A stretch of DNA of 64,000 nucleotides, from NCBI GenBank assembly GCA_022566535.1, contig JADFIR010000012.1, forward strand, positions 18,059 through 82,058. The letters run 5' to 3'. The DNA is from Planctomycetota bacterium. Its GTDB lineage: Bacteria; Planctomycetota; Phycisphaerae; Phycisphaerales; SM1A02. A model generated the notes under the pieces. It was not told the DNA's origin, did no database searches, and worked only from the letters and a program-made list of their open reading frames with translations. This document shows, one piece after another, positions 1-7,689 of the stretch; position 1 is the stretch's first letter; each line of letters opens with the position of its first letter. The translations under genes and the position numbers were made by a program.

Positions 1-1122
1 CTTTCCGGTGGACCGACGAGTAATGATGAGATCATCTTCACATTCGACGGCGCGAATCTCATCACTGCTGTCCGCGAAGGCGATACCGCTCCGGGCTTAG
101 TCGATCCGAGCGGCGTCGAAGACGAGCTGTTCGGCAACTCGCTCAACTCGGCGCACATCCTCAGTGACAATACGGTCGCCTTTCGTGCCGACTTGATCCA
201 GAACATTCATGATGACTATGAATCGGCACTGTACCAGGGTTCAATGGTCCTGGTCCAAGAAGGTACACCGGCCGGACCGAGTCCCCGAGAGGTCTTTGAT
301 AGCTTTGTCGCGCTGGCCGGCAATACCTTCAGCAGCAGCGCCGACGGTGGATCATGGATCGTCGAAGCGGACATCATGCCCGGCTTCGGAACGATTGAAG
401 CGGTGGTCGTCAACGGCAGGATCGAGCTGCGCGACGGCGACCTTCTGGACGGACTCGCCTCGCCGGTGGAGGCCGTCTCTGCCGTAGACATGGCCGGTAA
501 CGGCGATTGGTTTGCGATTGGTGGGCTCGCCAACGACGATCGTTGGGCCGTGCGCAATGGTGTGGTCATCGCCACCACCGGTCAGCCCATTACGCCCAGC
601 GAGCCGGATGAAGTCTTCGCCGGACCCATGCTCGCGGCCAACGCCAACTCCGCGGGCGACTTCTTTGTCATCGGCGCCACCTCGAATCCCGATCCGAGCG
701 CGAACCAGGTTGTCGTGCTCAACGCACAGATCGTGATTGCCCGCTCCGGTGACCCCGTGGACCTCGACGGCGACGGGCTCAACGACGACGACACGTTTAT
801 CGAGAGCTTCACAGCCAACGACGCTTTCCTGTCGGATGATCTGAACGATGATCTGGTCGATGACCGCGAGCTCTACGTGTTCGCGACGTTGCGCAACGGG
901 CGCGGCACGATGCTCGGCCATGCATTCTTGGTCGTGCCGTTGGCCCAGGCGACATGTCCAGCCGACCTCGACGAGGACGGAAGTGTGGGCATCCTCGACC
1001 TGCTCGCGCTGTTAGCGGCCTGGGGAACCAACCCCCTCGGGCCGCCGGACTTCGACGGCGACGGCACCGTCGGTATCCTCGACCTGCTTGCCCTGCTTGC
1101 CAACTGGGGTCCGTGTCCGTGA
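1..1122 (+). CDS. Secreted protein with C-terminal dockerin-like EF-hand pair (5' partial)
   Basis: The frame is open from the first base of the window, so the N-terminus lies outside; 373 residues are visible. The body is acidic, low in Cys and Lys, and made of short beta-rich repeats (phrases such as 'AVRNGVVIATTGQPI' recur in kind), with no enzymatic motif that I recognise. The last ~55 residues hold two Ca-binding loops, 'DLDEDGSVGILDLLALL' and 'DFDGDGTVGILDLLALL', each followed by 'A(A/N)WG'. This is the dockerin-I-like C-terminal module common in Planctomycetes secreted proteins, where it is thought to act in export or anchoring. The protein is therefore probably extracytoplasmic. Function of the body is unknown. 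Confidence 0.8.
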   Translation, partial: LSGGPTSNDEIIFTFDGANLITAVREGDTAPGLVDPSGVEDELFGNSLNSAHILSDNTVAFRADLIQNIHDDYESALYQGSMVLVQEGTPAGPSPREVFDSFVALAGNTFSSSADGGSWIVEADIMPGFGTIEAVVVNGRIELRDGDLLDGLASPVEAVSAVDMAGNGDWFAIGGLANDDRWAVRNGVVIATTGQPITPSEPDEVFAGPMLAANANSAGDFFVIGATSNPDPSANQVVVLNAQIVIARSGDPVDLDGDGLNDDDTFIESFTANDAFLSDDLNDDLVDDRELYVFATLRNGRGTMLGHAFLVVPLAQATCPADLDEDGSVGILDLLALLAAWGTNPLGPPDFDGDGTVGILDLLALLANWGPCP

Positions 1123-1297
1123 GCACGGCAGTTGAGGCGCTCACCGCTTGATCGCTCTCGCCAGTCGTCATGGGCTTCGTGGTCGCTCTACCGCAGCGTG
1201 TGGCACTTCTCGCTGACCGTTCGTATGACGCGATCATCAATGCCGTCTGGTTGACTTAGTACGTGGCCCTGATCCCAAGAGGGCGATACCCCCGAAG

Positions 1298-1738
1298 TCA
1301 CAGAATCGCCTGAGCTCCTGTGGTCGCGACGGTGTGATCGTCTTCGACCGTTGAGCCGGAGACGCCGATCGCCCCGATGACGGTGCCTTCGGTGGTCTTC
1401 AGCGGCACGCCCCCCGGGAAGCTGATGAGGCCGCCATTGGAATGCTCGATGTTGTACAGCGGCCCGCCGGGCTGCGATAGCTTGCCGATCTCACCCGTGG
1501 GCATGTCGAACAGTCGCGCGGTCCGCGCCTTCTTGATGGCGATGTCAATACTGCCGAGCCACGCGCCATCCATGCGGAGAAACGCTTTGAGATTGCCACC
1601 AGCATCGACCACGGCGATATTCATCTTTGTGTTGATCTGTGCAGCCTTCGCCTTCGCTGCATCCACAATCGCCCGTGCCTGTACGGCACTGATGTCGTGC
1701 GTCGTGAGGGTGTCCGGGAGTGTGAGGGTCTCGGCCAT
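1298..1738 (-). CDS. GlcG/HbpS-like heme-degrading-domain family protein
   Basis: A protein of 146 residues, the usual size for the GlcG/HbpS (DUF336) family. The N-terminal helix carries '[14 protein letters not shown]', followed by the family core '[20 protein letters not shown]' and '[12 protein letters not shown]', and the C-terminal '[20 protein letters not shown]'. Members include the GlcG protein of glycolate operons and the heme-binding HbpS; the substrate here cannot be read from sequence. An AAGGAG lies 9 nt before the ATG, supporting this start. The gene stands alone: no glycolate oxidase gene is nearby. Cytoplasmic; no signal peptide is seen. Confidence 0.9.
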   Translation of the reverse strand: MAETLTLPDTLTTHDISAVQARAIVDAAKAKAAQINTKMNIAVVDAGGNLKAFLRMDGAWLGSIDIAIKKARTARLFDMPTGEIGKLSQPGGPLYNIEHSNGGLISFPGGVPLKTTEGTVIGAIGVSGSTVEDDHTVATTGAQAIL

Positions 1739-1868
1739 CGATCAATTCTCCTTTGCTTGGCATAGCTTGGCGGAATCGACGCGCAGCAAGTTTCGCAGGT
1801 CTGGGCGAGGCCGTCAATGCCGAGCTACCCCTGGGCGACAGAAAGGGTGCCTTCCCAGACCAGAGCAA

Positions 1869-1934
1869 GTCGATGGCACCGTCGGTATCCTCGACCTGCT
1901 GGCGCTGCTGGCCAATTGGGGCCCGTGCCCGTAA
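1869..1934 (+). pseudogene. Orphan dockerin-like tail (gene remnant)
   Basis: The codons at 1869-1934 read 'VDGTVGILDLLALLANWG' plus 'PCP' and a stop. This is the same ending, nearly base for base, as the gene finishing at 1122. Upstream in this frame there is no matching body: the reading frame runs antisense through the GlcG-like gene. It is best explained as the last ~20 codons of a second, lost copy of a dockerin-bearing gene. Confidence 0.7.
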
Positions 1935-2084
1935 GCGGCGAGTTTGATGGTGATGGCGACAACGATTCGGCCGACCCTATGCTCGACACGGTCGGCGGGA
2001 AACAAGCGCACGCCTTTTCACCACAGGTTGCACCGCGTTCTCAGGATGGATACACCCTGTGGAGCAGGGACCGCATCTTGATGC

Positions 2085-2426
2085 TCATGCTTCACCGCCT
2101 TCGTCTCTAAGCTGATCGTCAGAGTCACCATCACCCCGAGCATCGATTGCCTGATCGATGGCGTCGATGATGCTTGTCTGTACAAATGATTGCGGCGGCA
2201 GATCCGGTTGCTTGCCGACTGCAATATCAAGCGTCTTTGTGGCGGCACTGACGGTGACAGCCGGCTCCTCCTCGTGTGCTTGCACTCCTGCAGAGTCGGG
2301 GAGAGTCAGCGCTCGCAACGTCACCACCCAATCCTCGAAACCGAATTCTTGGAGTCGCTCGTCGCCCGTCTGGCGGACTTCTCTCCAAAATTCATCGAGT
2401 TCGAGTCCGCCTTGGAGCCTGATCAT
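2085..2426 (-). CDS. Hypothetical acidic protein, 113 aa
   Basis: I do not recognise this protein. It starts 'MIRLQGGLELDEFWREVRQT' and has a strongly acidic, low-complexity C-terminus ('IDARGDGDSDDQLRDEGGEA'). Position-specific composition looks more like coding on this strand than the overlapping plus-strand frames, which are Arg/Ser-rich. A GAGAGG lies about 9 nt before the ATG. It is downstream of, and on the same strand as, the ferredoxin gene, with about 150 nt between. It is probably a soluble cytoplasmic protein. The call as a real gene is moderate. Confidence 0.5.
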   Translation of the reverse strand: MIRLQGGLELDEFWREVRQTGDERLQEFGFEDWVVTLRALTLPDSAGVQAHEEEPAVTVSAATKTLDIAVGKQPDLPPQSFVQTSIIDAIDQAIDARGDGDSDDQLRDEGGEA

Positions 2427-2579
2427 GCCTCACCGCCTCTCTCATCCAGCTCGTTGAGCGAATCGCATCCGCCGCCGGATTCGACGCAAGCAGGTCAACC
2501 GCAGCGGGTGCGCAGGCCGGGAGCCAATGGTGAGATCAACTTGCCTGCGCCGTGCTTCGGGACCTCCAACGTGCACTGC

Positions 2580-2918
2580 TCAGCTGCCTTGGGCGCTCTC
2601 GTCGAGCATATCGCGTTTGCTTTCGACATCCTTGAACTCGTCCGCCTCCGGCAGCCCATCCTTCTGCTCGGTGATCTCCGGCCAATCGACGGCAAGGCGG
2701 GCGTTGACTTCGACGTACTCGGCCCACTTCTGGGGTAGGTCGTCCTCGGAGAAGATCGCATCGACCGGACACTCGGGCACGCAGAGGTCGCAGTCAATGC
2801 AAACCTCCGGATCGATGACCAGACAGTTTGCACCTTCGCGAAAAGCGTCGACCGGACACACGGTTACGCAATCGGTGTACTTGCACTTGATGCATGGTTC
2901 CGCAACCACGTAGGTCAT
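2580..2918 (-). CDS. fdxA: 7Fe-type ferredoxin (FdxA family)
   Basis: A protein of 112 residues beginning '[17 protein letters not shown]', the standard start of the seven-iron ferredoxins. Two cluster motifs are visible. The first is C-x2-C-x4-C-x3-CP ('[14 protein letters not shown]', residues ~9-22). The second is '[12 protein letters not shown]' (~40-51), which binds a [4Fe-4S] cluster. The C-terminal half ('[19 protein letters not shown]') is the family-specific extension. It is a low-potential cytoplasmic electron carrier; the partner is not evident from neighbours. The small membrane-protein gene at 2979-3356 lies just upstream on the same strand (60 nt). Confidence 0.95.
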   Translation of the reverse strand: MTYVVAEPCIKCKYTDCVTVCPVDAFREGANCLVIDPEVCIDCDLCVPECPVDAIFSEDDLPQKWAEYVEVNARLAVDWPEITEQKDGLPEADEFKDVESKRDMLDESAQGS

Positions 2919-2978
2919 AATCCGTCGCCTTCGGTAGAACCGTGAAGAGCACAGTCTCTCAGCCGCCAGCCATCCACC

Positions 2979-3356
2979 TCAGGAATCCCGCTGGGCAGCG
3001 CCGGCGCGGCGGGCCTTGATGAAGGACCGAATGCACAACACCACGAAGACCGCACAGAGCGCAGCCACCACAACCTGCATTGTGACTGCGGTCGAAATCT
3101 CAATCTCCTCTCCGACAATGAGTTTCTTCACGATCCGGAAGAGGGATCCGACCAGACCGAGCAAGGCGATGAGGGCTGCGGCGTGCATCGCGTGTTTTCG
3201 CATGCGCTCCTTCAGAGCGACCAGACCCAGAAGCAGCAGCGGCAGGCCGAAGAACGCCGGGATCAACGCCGTTATGTGCGCGCTACCGGTGCCGACGTAG
3301 CCGCCAAGGCCTAGAGCGATCAGCACGAGGCCGAGTCCGATTGTAATCTTTGCCAT
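2979..3356 (-). CDS. Small four-helix membrane protein, 125 aa
   Basis: I take the start at 3356 ('MAKITIGLGLVLIALGLGGY'), because AGAGGAG lies 9 nt before it; an in-frame ATG 39 nt upstream has no such site. Four hydrophobic segments are seen, at about residues 4-24, 29-48, 56-74 and 88-111, with a basic tail 'RSFIKARRAGAAQRDS'. The shape recalls small conserved planctomycete inner-membrane proteins of unknown function. Nothing in the sequence indicates a substrate. It lies directly upstream of the ferredoxin gene on the same strand. Confidence 0.75.
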   Translation of the reverse strand: MAKITIGLGLVLIALGLGGYVGTGSAHITALIPAFFGLPLLLLGLVALKERMRKHAMHAAALIALLGLVGSLFRIVKKLIVGEEIEISTAVTMQVVVAALCAVFVVLCIRSFIKARRAGAAQRDS

Positions 3357-3521
3357 TGACCTACGCTCCTCTGCTAGAGGTACTGAGGTTCGCATGGCTG
3401 CTTGCTAAGCAGCCCGGACACTCGTCAGCTATCTTACCCGGCCCAATGCCGGGGGCAGCGAGTGAAGCGGCTGTCCTGCTGGGCGAGATGCTCGCCGTGG
3501 ACTGGGAGGACGGGTAGGTCA

Positions 3522-3883
3522 TCATCCGGCTATCGTTGGGTCGTGAAACGCCGCCATTCCGACCTCCTCGCCGATGTGGTTCAACCGACTGCGAAGCTGG
3601 GGATCAACCGTCTCAAGATCGCCGCCCATCGAGCCCGCCGCATCGCTCCAAGCAGCGGCATACCCACGCGGAGCAGATCGGATAGCTGGCGATAGGCCGT
3701 GGCCAGGTGCTGCGACGACACTCTTCGTTTTAGGCGCGGTCGTTCATGAACCCGGCGGACTCGTACCGGCGCCAGATCCCGCCCGGCCAGGTCCGCCAGC
3801 ACCGCCTGTTCGCTTGCCGCGGTCAGAGTCCCGATCACCCGCTGACCAGCCGGATCACGCGCGATGTACGAGAACGTCGTCAT
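3522..3883 (-). pseudogene. Truncated type II secretion / type IV pilus F protein (GspF/PilC) remnant
   Basis: From the ATG at 3883 the frame reads 'MTTFSYIARDPAGQRVIGTL', then 'AVLADLAGRDLAPVRVR' and 'LATAYRQLSDLLRVGMPLLG'. This is the N-terminal cytoplasmic domain of GspF/PilC-type inner-membrane proteins, normally about 400 aa. Similarity stops after 'LLGAMRR', and the frame ends at 3581 after only 100 residues. A second short frame (3629 to 3522, 35 codons starting 'MGGDLETVDPQ') follows without recognisable F-family membrane segments. No other secretion gene is adjacent, so this looks like a broken, probably non-functional copy. Confidence 0.65.
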
Positions 3884-3982
3884 CGTCGGCCCGATTGTAG
3901 GTTACCGCCGCTTCCCGTTTGGGTTGCAAGGAGCGTACCCTGGCCGCAGCGGATGCATATCCGCCGAAACCCTTCCGCTGTC

Positions 3983-4072
3983 TCACAACGTCGTGTTCTG
4001 CTGCTTGGTGTCGGTGCCGGCCGGAATGTGGCAGAGAATCCGGCGCGTGATCTTGACGCTACACGTCCCAAG
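3983..4072 (-). pseudogene. Degraded duplicate of the acs C-terminus
   Basis: Read on the minus strand, this segment gives 'LGTCSVKITRRILCHIPAGT' then 'DTKQQNTTL' and a stop. It aligns without gaps to the real acetyl-CoA synthetase tail '[20 protein letters not shown]' / 'DTKQDTTTL' (acs residues ~634-661). The nucleotide match to 4497-4575 is also visible by eye. The rest of acs is absent, so it is an inert leftover of a partial duplication, with the zinc-finger gene 4083-4325 now lying between the two copies. Confidence 0.7.
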
Positions 4073-4082
4073 GGAGCACTGT

Positions 4083-4325
4083 TCAAGCTGCAACGACTGG
4101 AATCGTCCGAACCTGAGAAGCTTCTTGGGGATTCTTTGCGGCGCGCTCGGCACGCTTTACAACCTCGGCGGGGAAATAACGGTGGCCGCAGCGATCGCAC
4201 CTGCCAATGGTCGCGCCATCGATCAGCACCATCCTGCCACACACCTTGATCGGTTCATCTCTAGCCACAATGGGCTGGACCGTCCCGGAGCAGAAATCGC
4301 AACAATGTGGCTTGTACTTGCTCAT
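4083..4325 (-). CDS. YgiT-type zinc finger protein (antitoxin-like), orphan
   Basis: A protein of 80 residues with two Cys pairs: 'CCDFCSG' (~8-14) and 'CDRCG' (~43-47). Between them lies 'VCGRMVLIDGATIGRCDRCG', and after them the 'YFPAEVV' segment. This is the pattern of the YgiT/MqsA-type zinc-finger domain, usually an antitoxin N-terminal domain or a stand-alone regulator. The family is often paired with a small toxin (MqsR-like or DUF4258). No such gene is visible beside it, and no DNA-binding HTH follows the zinc finger, so the role is uncertain. It sits between the acs gene and the duplicated acs tail. Confidence 0.75.
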   Translation of the reverse strand: MSKYKPHCCDFCSGTVQPIVARDEPIKVCGRMVLIDGATIGRCDRCGHRYFPAEVVKRAERAAKNPQEASQVRTIPVVAA

Positions 4326-4382
4326 TACTCAGATTCATCATAGCTATCCCCGGCGAGGAGCGTGGGTCGCGCTCGTCGATCA

Positions 4383-4410
4383 CAGCCCATCCCACCACGG
4401 CGGTGGGCTG
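4383..4410 (-). terminator. Stem-loop downstream of acs
   Basis: Nested inverted repeat: outer arms 'cagccca'/'tgggctg' at 4383-4389 and 4404-4410, inner arms 'cccacc'/'ggtggg' around a 5-nt loop. It lies about 45 nt beyond the acs stop codon on the minus strand. There is no clear U-run after it, so its role as a terminator is only likely. Confidence 0.4.
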
Positions 4411-4452
4411 TCTCGATTTCCTTGATGCCTTGGCGCCTCGATGCCTTCCCCG

Positions 4453-6486
4453 TCACCCTTCTTCGCTCCCGCGCAGGCGGGCGAGGACGGAGAGATCTTC
4501 CAGCGTGGTGGTGTCCTGTTTCGTATCGGTGCCGGCGGCGATGTCGCGCAAAAGCCTGCGCATGATTTTGCCCGAGCGCGTCTTGGGTAGGGCATCGGTG
4601 AAGCGGATCAGGTCCGGCCGAGCAATCGCGCCGATTTCCTTGCCCACATGATGGAAAAGCTCATCGCGCAGCGCCGGGCTGGGACTGTGGCTCTGGTCAA
4701 GTGTAACAAACGCAGCGATGGCGGTGCCCTTGATCTCGTGGGGCATGCCGACCACCGCGGCCTCCACCACCGCCGGGTGGCTGACCAGAGCCGACTCAAT
4801 CTCCATCGTGCCGAGGCGATGGCCGGCCACGTTGATCACATCATCGACCCGGCCCATGATCCAGAAGTAGCCGCGCTCATCACGCCGAGCCCCGTCGCCG
4901 GTCAAGTAGGCGCCGGGAATCCGCGAAAAATACGTGTCGATGAACCGCTGGCGGTCGCCGTAGATTCCGCGGAGCATGGCCGGCCAGGGTTTGCGAATGA
5001 CCAGGAGCCCGCCGACGTTGGCCGGCTGCTCTTCGCCCTGTTCATTGACCACCGCAGCGTCGATACCAAAGAACGGAAGCGTGCAACTCCCGGGGACGGC
5101 CGGCGTCGCACCGGGCATCGGCATGATCAACTGCCCGCCGGTTTCCGTCTGCCACCACGTATCGACGATCGGGCAGTGTTCGGAGCCGATGACGCGGCGG
5201 TACCACATCCACGCTTCGGGGTTGATCGGCTCACCCACCGTGCCGAGCAGTTTCAGGCTGGATAGATCGTGCTTGCGAGGGTGCTCATCGCCCCATTTCA
5301 TAAAGGCGCGAATCGCCGTCGGAGCAGTGTAGAACTGCGTGACGTTGTGCCGCTCGACGATATCCCAGAAGCGGTCCTCGGCTGGAAAGTTCGGCGCACC
5401 TTCATACATGAAGCTCGGCACGCGGGTCGGCAGGATGCCATAGACGATGTAGCTGTGCCCGGTAACCCACCCGATGTCAGCGGTGCACCAGTAGACTTGC
5501 CCACGGTCTGGGACGAGGTTGAACACATATTTGCTCGTGAGGTAGGTGTAAACCATGTACCCGCCGGTGGTGTGCACGATGCCCTTGGGCTTGCCGGTCG
5601 AGCCGGAGGTGTAGAGCAAGAAGAGCATGTCCTCGCTGTCCATCGCTTCGCAGGGGCAGTCATCGGACGCCTCGGCCGTTAGCTCGTGCCACCAATGGTC
5701 GCGCCCCTCCGTCCAGGCGATGTCGTTTCCACACCGCTTCAACACGATGACGGTCTCGACAAGATTGGTCATGCCGGCCGCGGCATCGACGTTGGCTTTG
5801 AGCGGCACGATCTTGCCTCGCCGCCAGCCGCCATCGGCCGTGACGATGACCCGGCTCTTGGCGTCCTGAACCCGGTCAACAATTGCCTGGCTGGAGAACC
5901 CGCCGAAGATCACCGAATGAACGGCCCCGATGCGGGCACAGGCGAGCATGGCGATCGCTAACTGGGGCACCATGCCCATGTACAACGTCACCACATCGCC
6001 CTTCCGCACGCCGAGCTTCTTGAGCACGTTCGCAAACCTGCTCACCTCGCGCAGCAGGTCGTTGTAGGTGAGCCTGCGAATCTCAGGGAAGGCTTGAGGC
6101 TTGTCCGCTGGCGGCCCAGAGGCTTGGGGGGCAGAGGTGGGTTCACCCTCCCAGATGATCGCCACCTGGTCGCCGAAGCCGTTGTTGACCTGCCGATCAA
6201 CACAGTTGTGGCAGATATTCGTCTTCCCGCCGAGAAACCATTTCGCATCCGGCTCCTTCCATTGGAGCACCTTGGTCCACTTCTCGAACCAGTCAAGCTC
6301 CTGGGCAAACTCGGCCCAGAAGCCTTGCGGGTCCTTGATCGAGCGGGCGTACATCTCGCGATATTGCTGCATCGAGGAGATATACGCCCCGCCGATGGAT
6401 TCGCTGAACCCCGCCGGCGGCTCGAACACCCGCTCCTCGTGAAGGACAGACTCGATACTGCTCGTGTCTCCAATCCTCTCGGACAT
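4453..6486 (-). CDS. acs: Acetyl-CoA synthetase
   Basis: A protein of 677 residues, close to the usual ~650 for AMP-forming acetate-CoA ligase (acetate + ATP + CoA to acetyl-CoA, cytoplasmic). I place the start at 6486 ('[10 protein letters not shown]'), which has GGAGAGG just upstream; the frame stays open further but without homology. The N-terminal acetyl-CoA-synthetase domain begins ~40. The adenylate-forming A3 motif '[11 protein letters not shown]' is at ~292-302, and '[12 protein letters not shown]' and 'TWWQTETGG' follow. The C-terminal lid carries '[10 protein letters not shown]', with the catalytic, acetylation-regulated Lys at ~640. All key residues seen are intact. A short linker around 115-132 is Pro/Ala-rich. 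A degraded copy of the tail lies 400 nt downstream. Confidence 0.97.
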   Translation of the reverse strand: MSERIGDTSSIESVLHEERVFEPPAGFSESIGGAYISSMQQYREMYARSIKDPQGFWAEFAQELDWFEKWTKVLQWKEPDAKWFLGGKTNICHNCVDRQVNNGFGDQVAIIWEGEPTSAPQASGPPADKPQAFPEIRRLTYNDLLREVSRFANVLKKLGVRKGDVVTLYMGMVPQLAIAMLACARIGAVHSVIFGGFSSQAIVDRVQDAKSRVIVTADGGWRRGKIVPLKANVDAAAGMTNLVETVIVLKRCGNDIAWTEGRDHWWHELTAEASDDCPCEAMDSEDMLFLLYTSGSTGKPKGIVHTTGGYMVYTYLTSKYVFNLVPDRGQVYWCTADIGWVTGHSYIVYGILPTRVPSFMYEGAPNFPAEDRFWDIVERHNVTQFYTAPTAIRAFMKWGDEHPRKHDLSSLKLLGTVGEPINPEAWMWYRRVIGSEHCPIVDTWWQTETGGQLIMPMPGATPAVPGSCTLPFFGIDAAVVNEQGEEQPANVGGLLVIRKPWPAMLRGIYGDRQRFIDTYFSRIPGAYLTGDGARRDERGYFWIMGRVDDVINVAGHRLGTMEIESALVSHPAVVEAAVVGMPHEIKGTAIAAFVTLDQSHSPSPALRDELFHHVGKEIGAIARPDLIRFTDALPKTRSGKIMRRLLRDIAAGTDTKQDTTTLEDLSVLARLRGSEEG

Positions 6487-6608
6487 GGCGAGACCTCTCC
6501 AAGCGTAAGGAAAACGATCACTGTAACGGATCCGCAACGCCGACCAAAAGCAAATCCGCCGATTCCGGAGCCCCATCTCAGACTCAGGACGAGCGAGAAC
6601 CGCACCGG

Positions 6609-7154
6609 TCACAGCGCGATGGTCGCAAGGTCCCCAGGTGGTATCATGCTCGACCAATCGGGTGACGCCCGGGCAACATCCCAGCGACCGACACGCATCA
6701 CGTCGTTGCCAAAATCTAACACATCAATCCGCCCGTAGGTCGTCAGAAGGCGATGAAGATTTGACGACAGGCCTTTCGATGACAACAAATACGCCCCTCT
6801 TGGCCGACAGACACGACAATACCCCAGGAGTTGACCAACATCGACGAGCGAGATGGGCTTTGCTTTCAGCTCAACGAAGACGAGTGTGGTCTGCCGCCTC
6901 TGCTGTACCGCAGCGACAACATCGACTCTTACTTCCCAGGCGCTCGATTCTAGAAAACTCGACGCGAGCCCGGCGTCGTTCATGGCGTACCGAAGTTGTC
7001 TCCGATCAGTCTTGCGAAGTATCGTTATTGTCGCACGAGGGTGCTTGTGGCGAAGAAAGTCAGCGAGCCATTCGCGGCAATCACGGACGAGACGAGTCGC
7101 CTTTGGCAGGAGAACCTCGGGGGCTTGGGCCTGTCGCGCGACCAAGAGTTGCAC
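6609..7154 (-). CDS. PD-(D/E)XK nuclease-like protein, last gene of a four-gene cassette
   Basis: A protein of 181 residues with GTG start and AAGGAG 8 nt upstream. The N-terminal helix is basic ('[18 protein letters not shown]'). The core shows 'RVDVVAAV' (~75-82), then '[10 protein letters not shown]' (~90-99) and '[14 protein letters not shown]' (~104-117). The order Asp, then Glu-x-Lys at the end of a beta strand, then a Gln-Leu-Leu-x-Tyr helix, is typical of the PD-(D/E)XK nuclease fold. The C-terminus has 'VMRVGRWD'. It is a paralogue of the next upstream gene (7194-7685), with which it aligns along its whole length. I know no named family. Nuclease activity is inferred from the motif only. 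Confidence 0.7.
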   Translation of the reverse strand: MQLLVARQAQAPEVLLPKATRLVRDCREWLADFLRHKHPRATITILRKTDRRQLRYAMNDAGLASSFLESSAWEVRVDVVAAVQQRRQTTLVFVELKAKPISLVDVGQLLGYCRVCRPRGAYLLSSKGLSSNLHRLLTTYGRIDVLDFGNDVMRVGRWDVARASPDWSSMIPPGDLATIAL

Positions 7155-7193
7155 GGTACGGTCTCCTTTCGAGTAAGACGAACCGCCTCGGCT

Positions 7194-7685
7194 TTAGAGC
7201 AAGATGGGTTCCGCATTCGCCGAATCCCAGGTACCAACCCGAATATACTGCTCGCCATACCTCAGAATATCCCACCGACCAAAGCGCCGGAGCAGTGTTA
7301 CCAAACTCGCCGACAGTCCATCAGGTGCAAGAAGAAAAGCAAAAGTCGGCCGAATGACTTCACATGAAGCCACCATTTCGCCAACATGTGAAATCCGGAT
7401 CCGATCACTTTTCAACTTGGCGAGGGCGAGGGTTACAGAAGACGCGCACCTGATCAGCACAACGGCGTCCATAGTCACCGACCACGTGGACGATTCTGGC
7501 CAATTGGTCTCAAGCCCGTGACGCGCTACGAGATCACGGAGCATTGAGTTCCGCCCCTCCTCCAAGCATGTCACTTCGGCTTTGGGAAAGCGAGATCGGA
7601 GGTGTTCGGCAAGCCACTGGCGCAGCTGTCGAACATGTCTCTGCTTGCCAGCTCGATTGACATTAGTCTTCGTAGAGGTTGCCAT
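7194..7685 (-). CDS. Paralogue of the 6609-7154 protein with altered catalytic motif
   Basis: A protein of 163 residues; the ATG lies 4 nt after the stop of the gene upstream, so translation is probably coupled. It aligns with the downstream protein throughout: 'LRQWLAEHLRSRFPKAEVT', 'ESSTWSVTMDAVV', 'LKSDRIRISHVGEM', 'CEVIRPTFAFLLAPDGLSAS' and 'YIRVGTWDSANAEP'. At the position of the Glu of the partner's 'VELK' it has Lys ('LAKLK'), so the metal-binding Glu is missing while the following Lys and the upstream Asp remain. It may be an inactive, structural or regulatory partner of its paralogue. Function unknown. Confidence 0.7.
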   Translation of the reverse strand: MATSTKTNVNRAGKQRHVRQLRQWLAEHLRSRFPKAEVTCLEEGRNSMLRDLVARHGLETNWPESSTWSVTMDAVVLIRCASSVTLALAKLKSDRIRISHVGEMVASCEVIRPTFAFLLAPDGLSASLVTLLRRFGRWDILRYGEQYIRVGTWDSANAEPILL

Positions 7686-7689
7686 CTCG

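Noticed and set aside
2190-2738. Plus-strand 182-codon frame opposite the ferredoxin gene
   Set aside because: It is antisense to a clear ferredoxin and to the 113-aa frame, and has no domain character.
3574-3900. Plus-strand frame opposite the gspF remnant
   Set aside because: Arg/Pro-rich shadow of the minus-strand sequence, without a ribosome site or a recognisable domain.
6487-6657. N-terminal extension of acetyl-CoA synthetase
   Set aside because: The ATG at 6486 has a good ribosome site and starts the conserved protein; the upstream residues look like translated promoter sequence.
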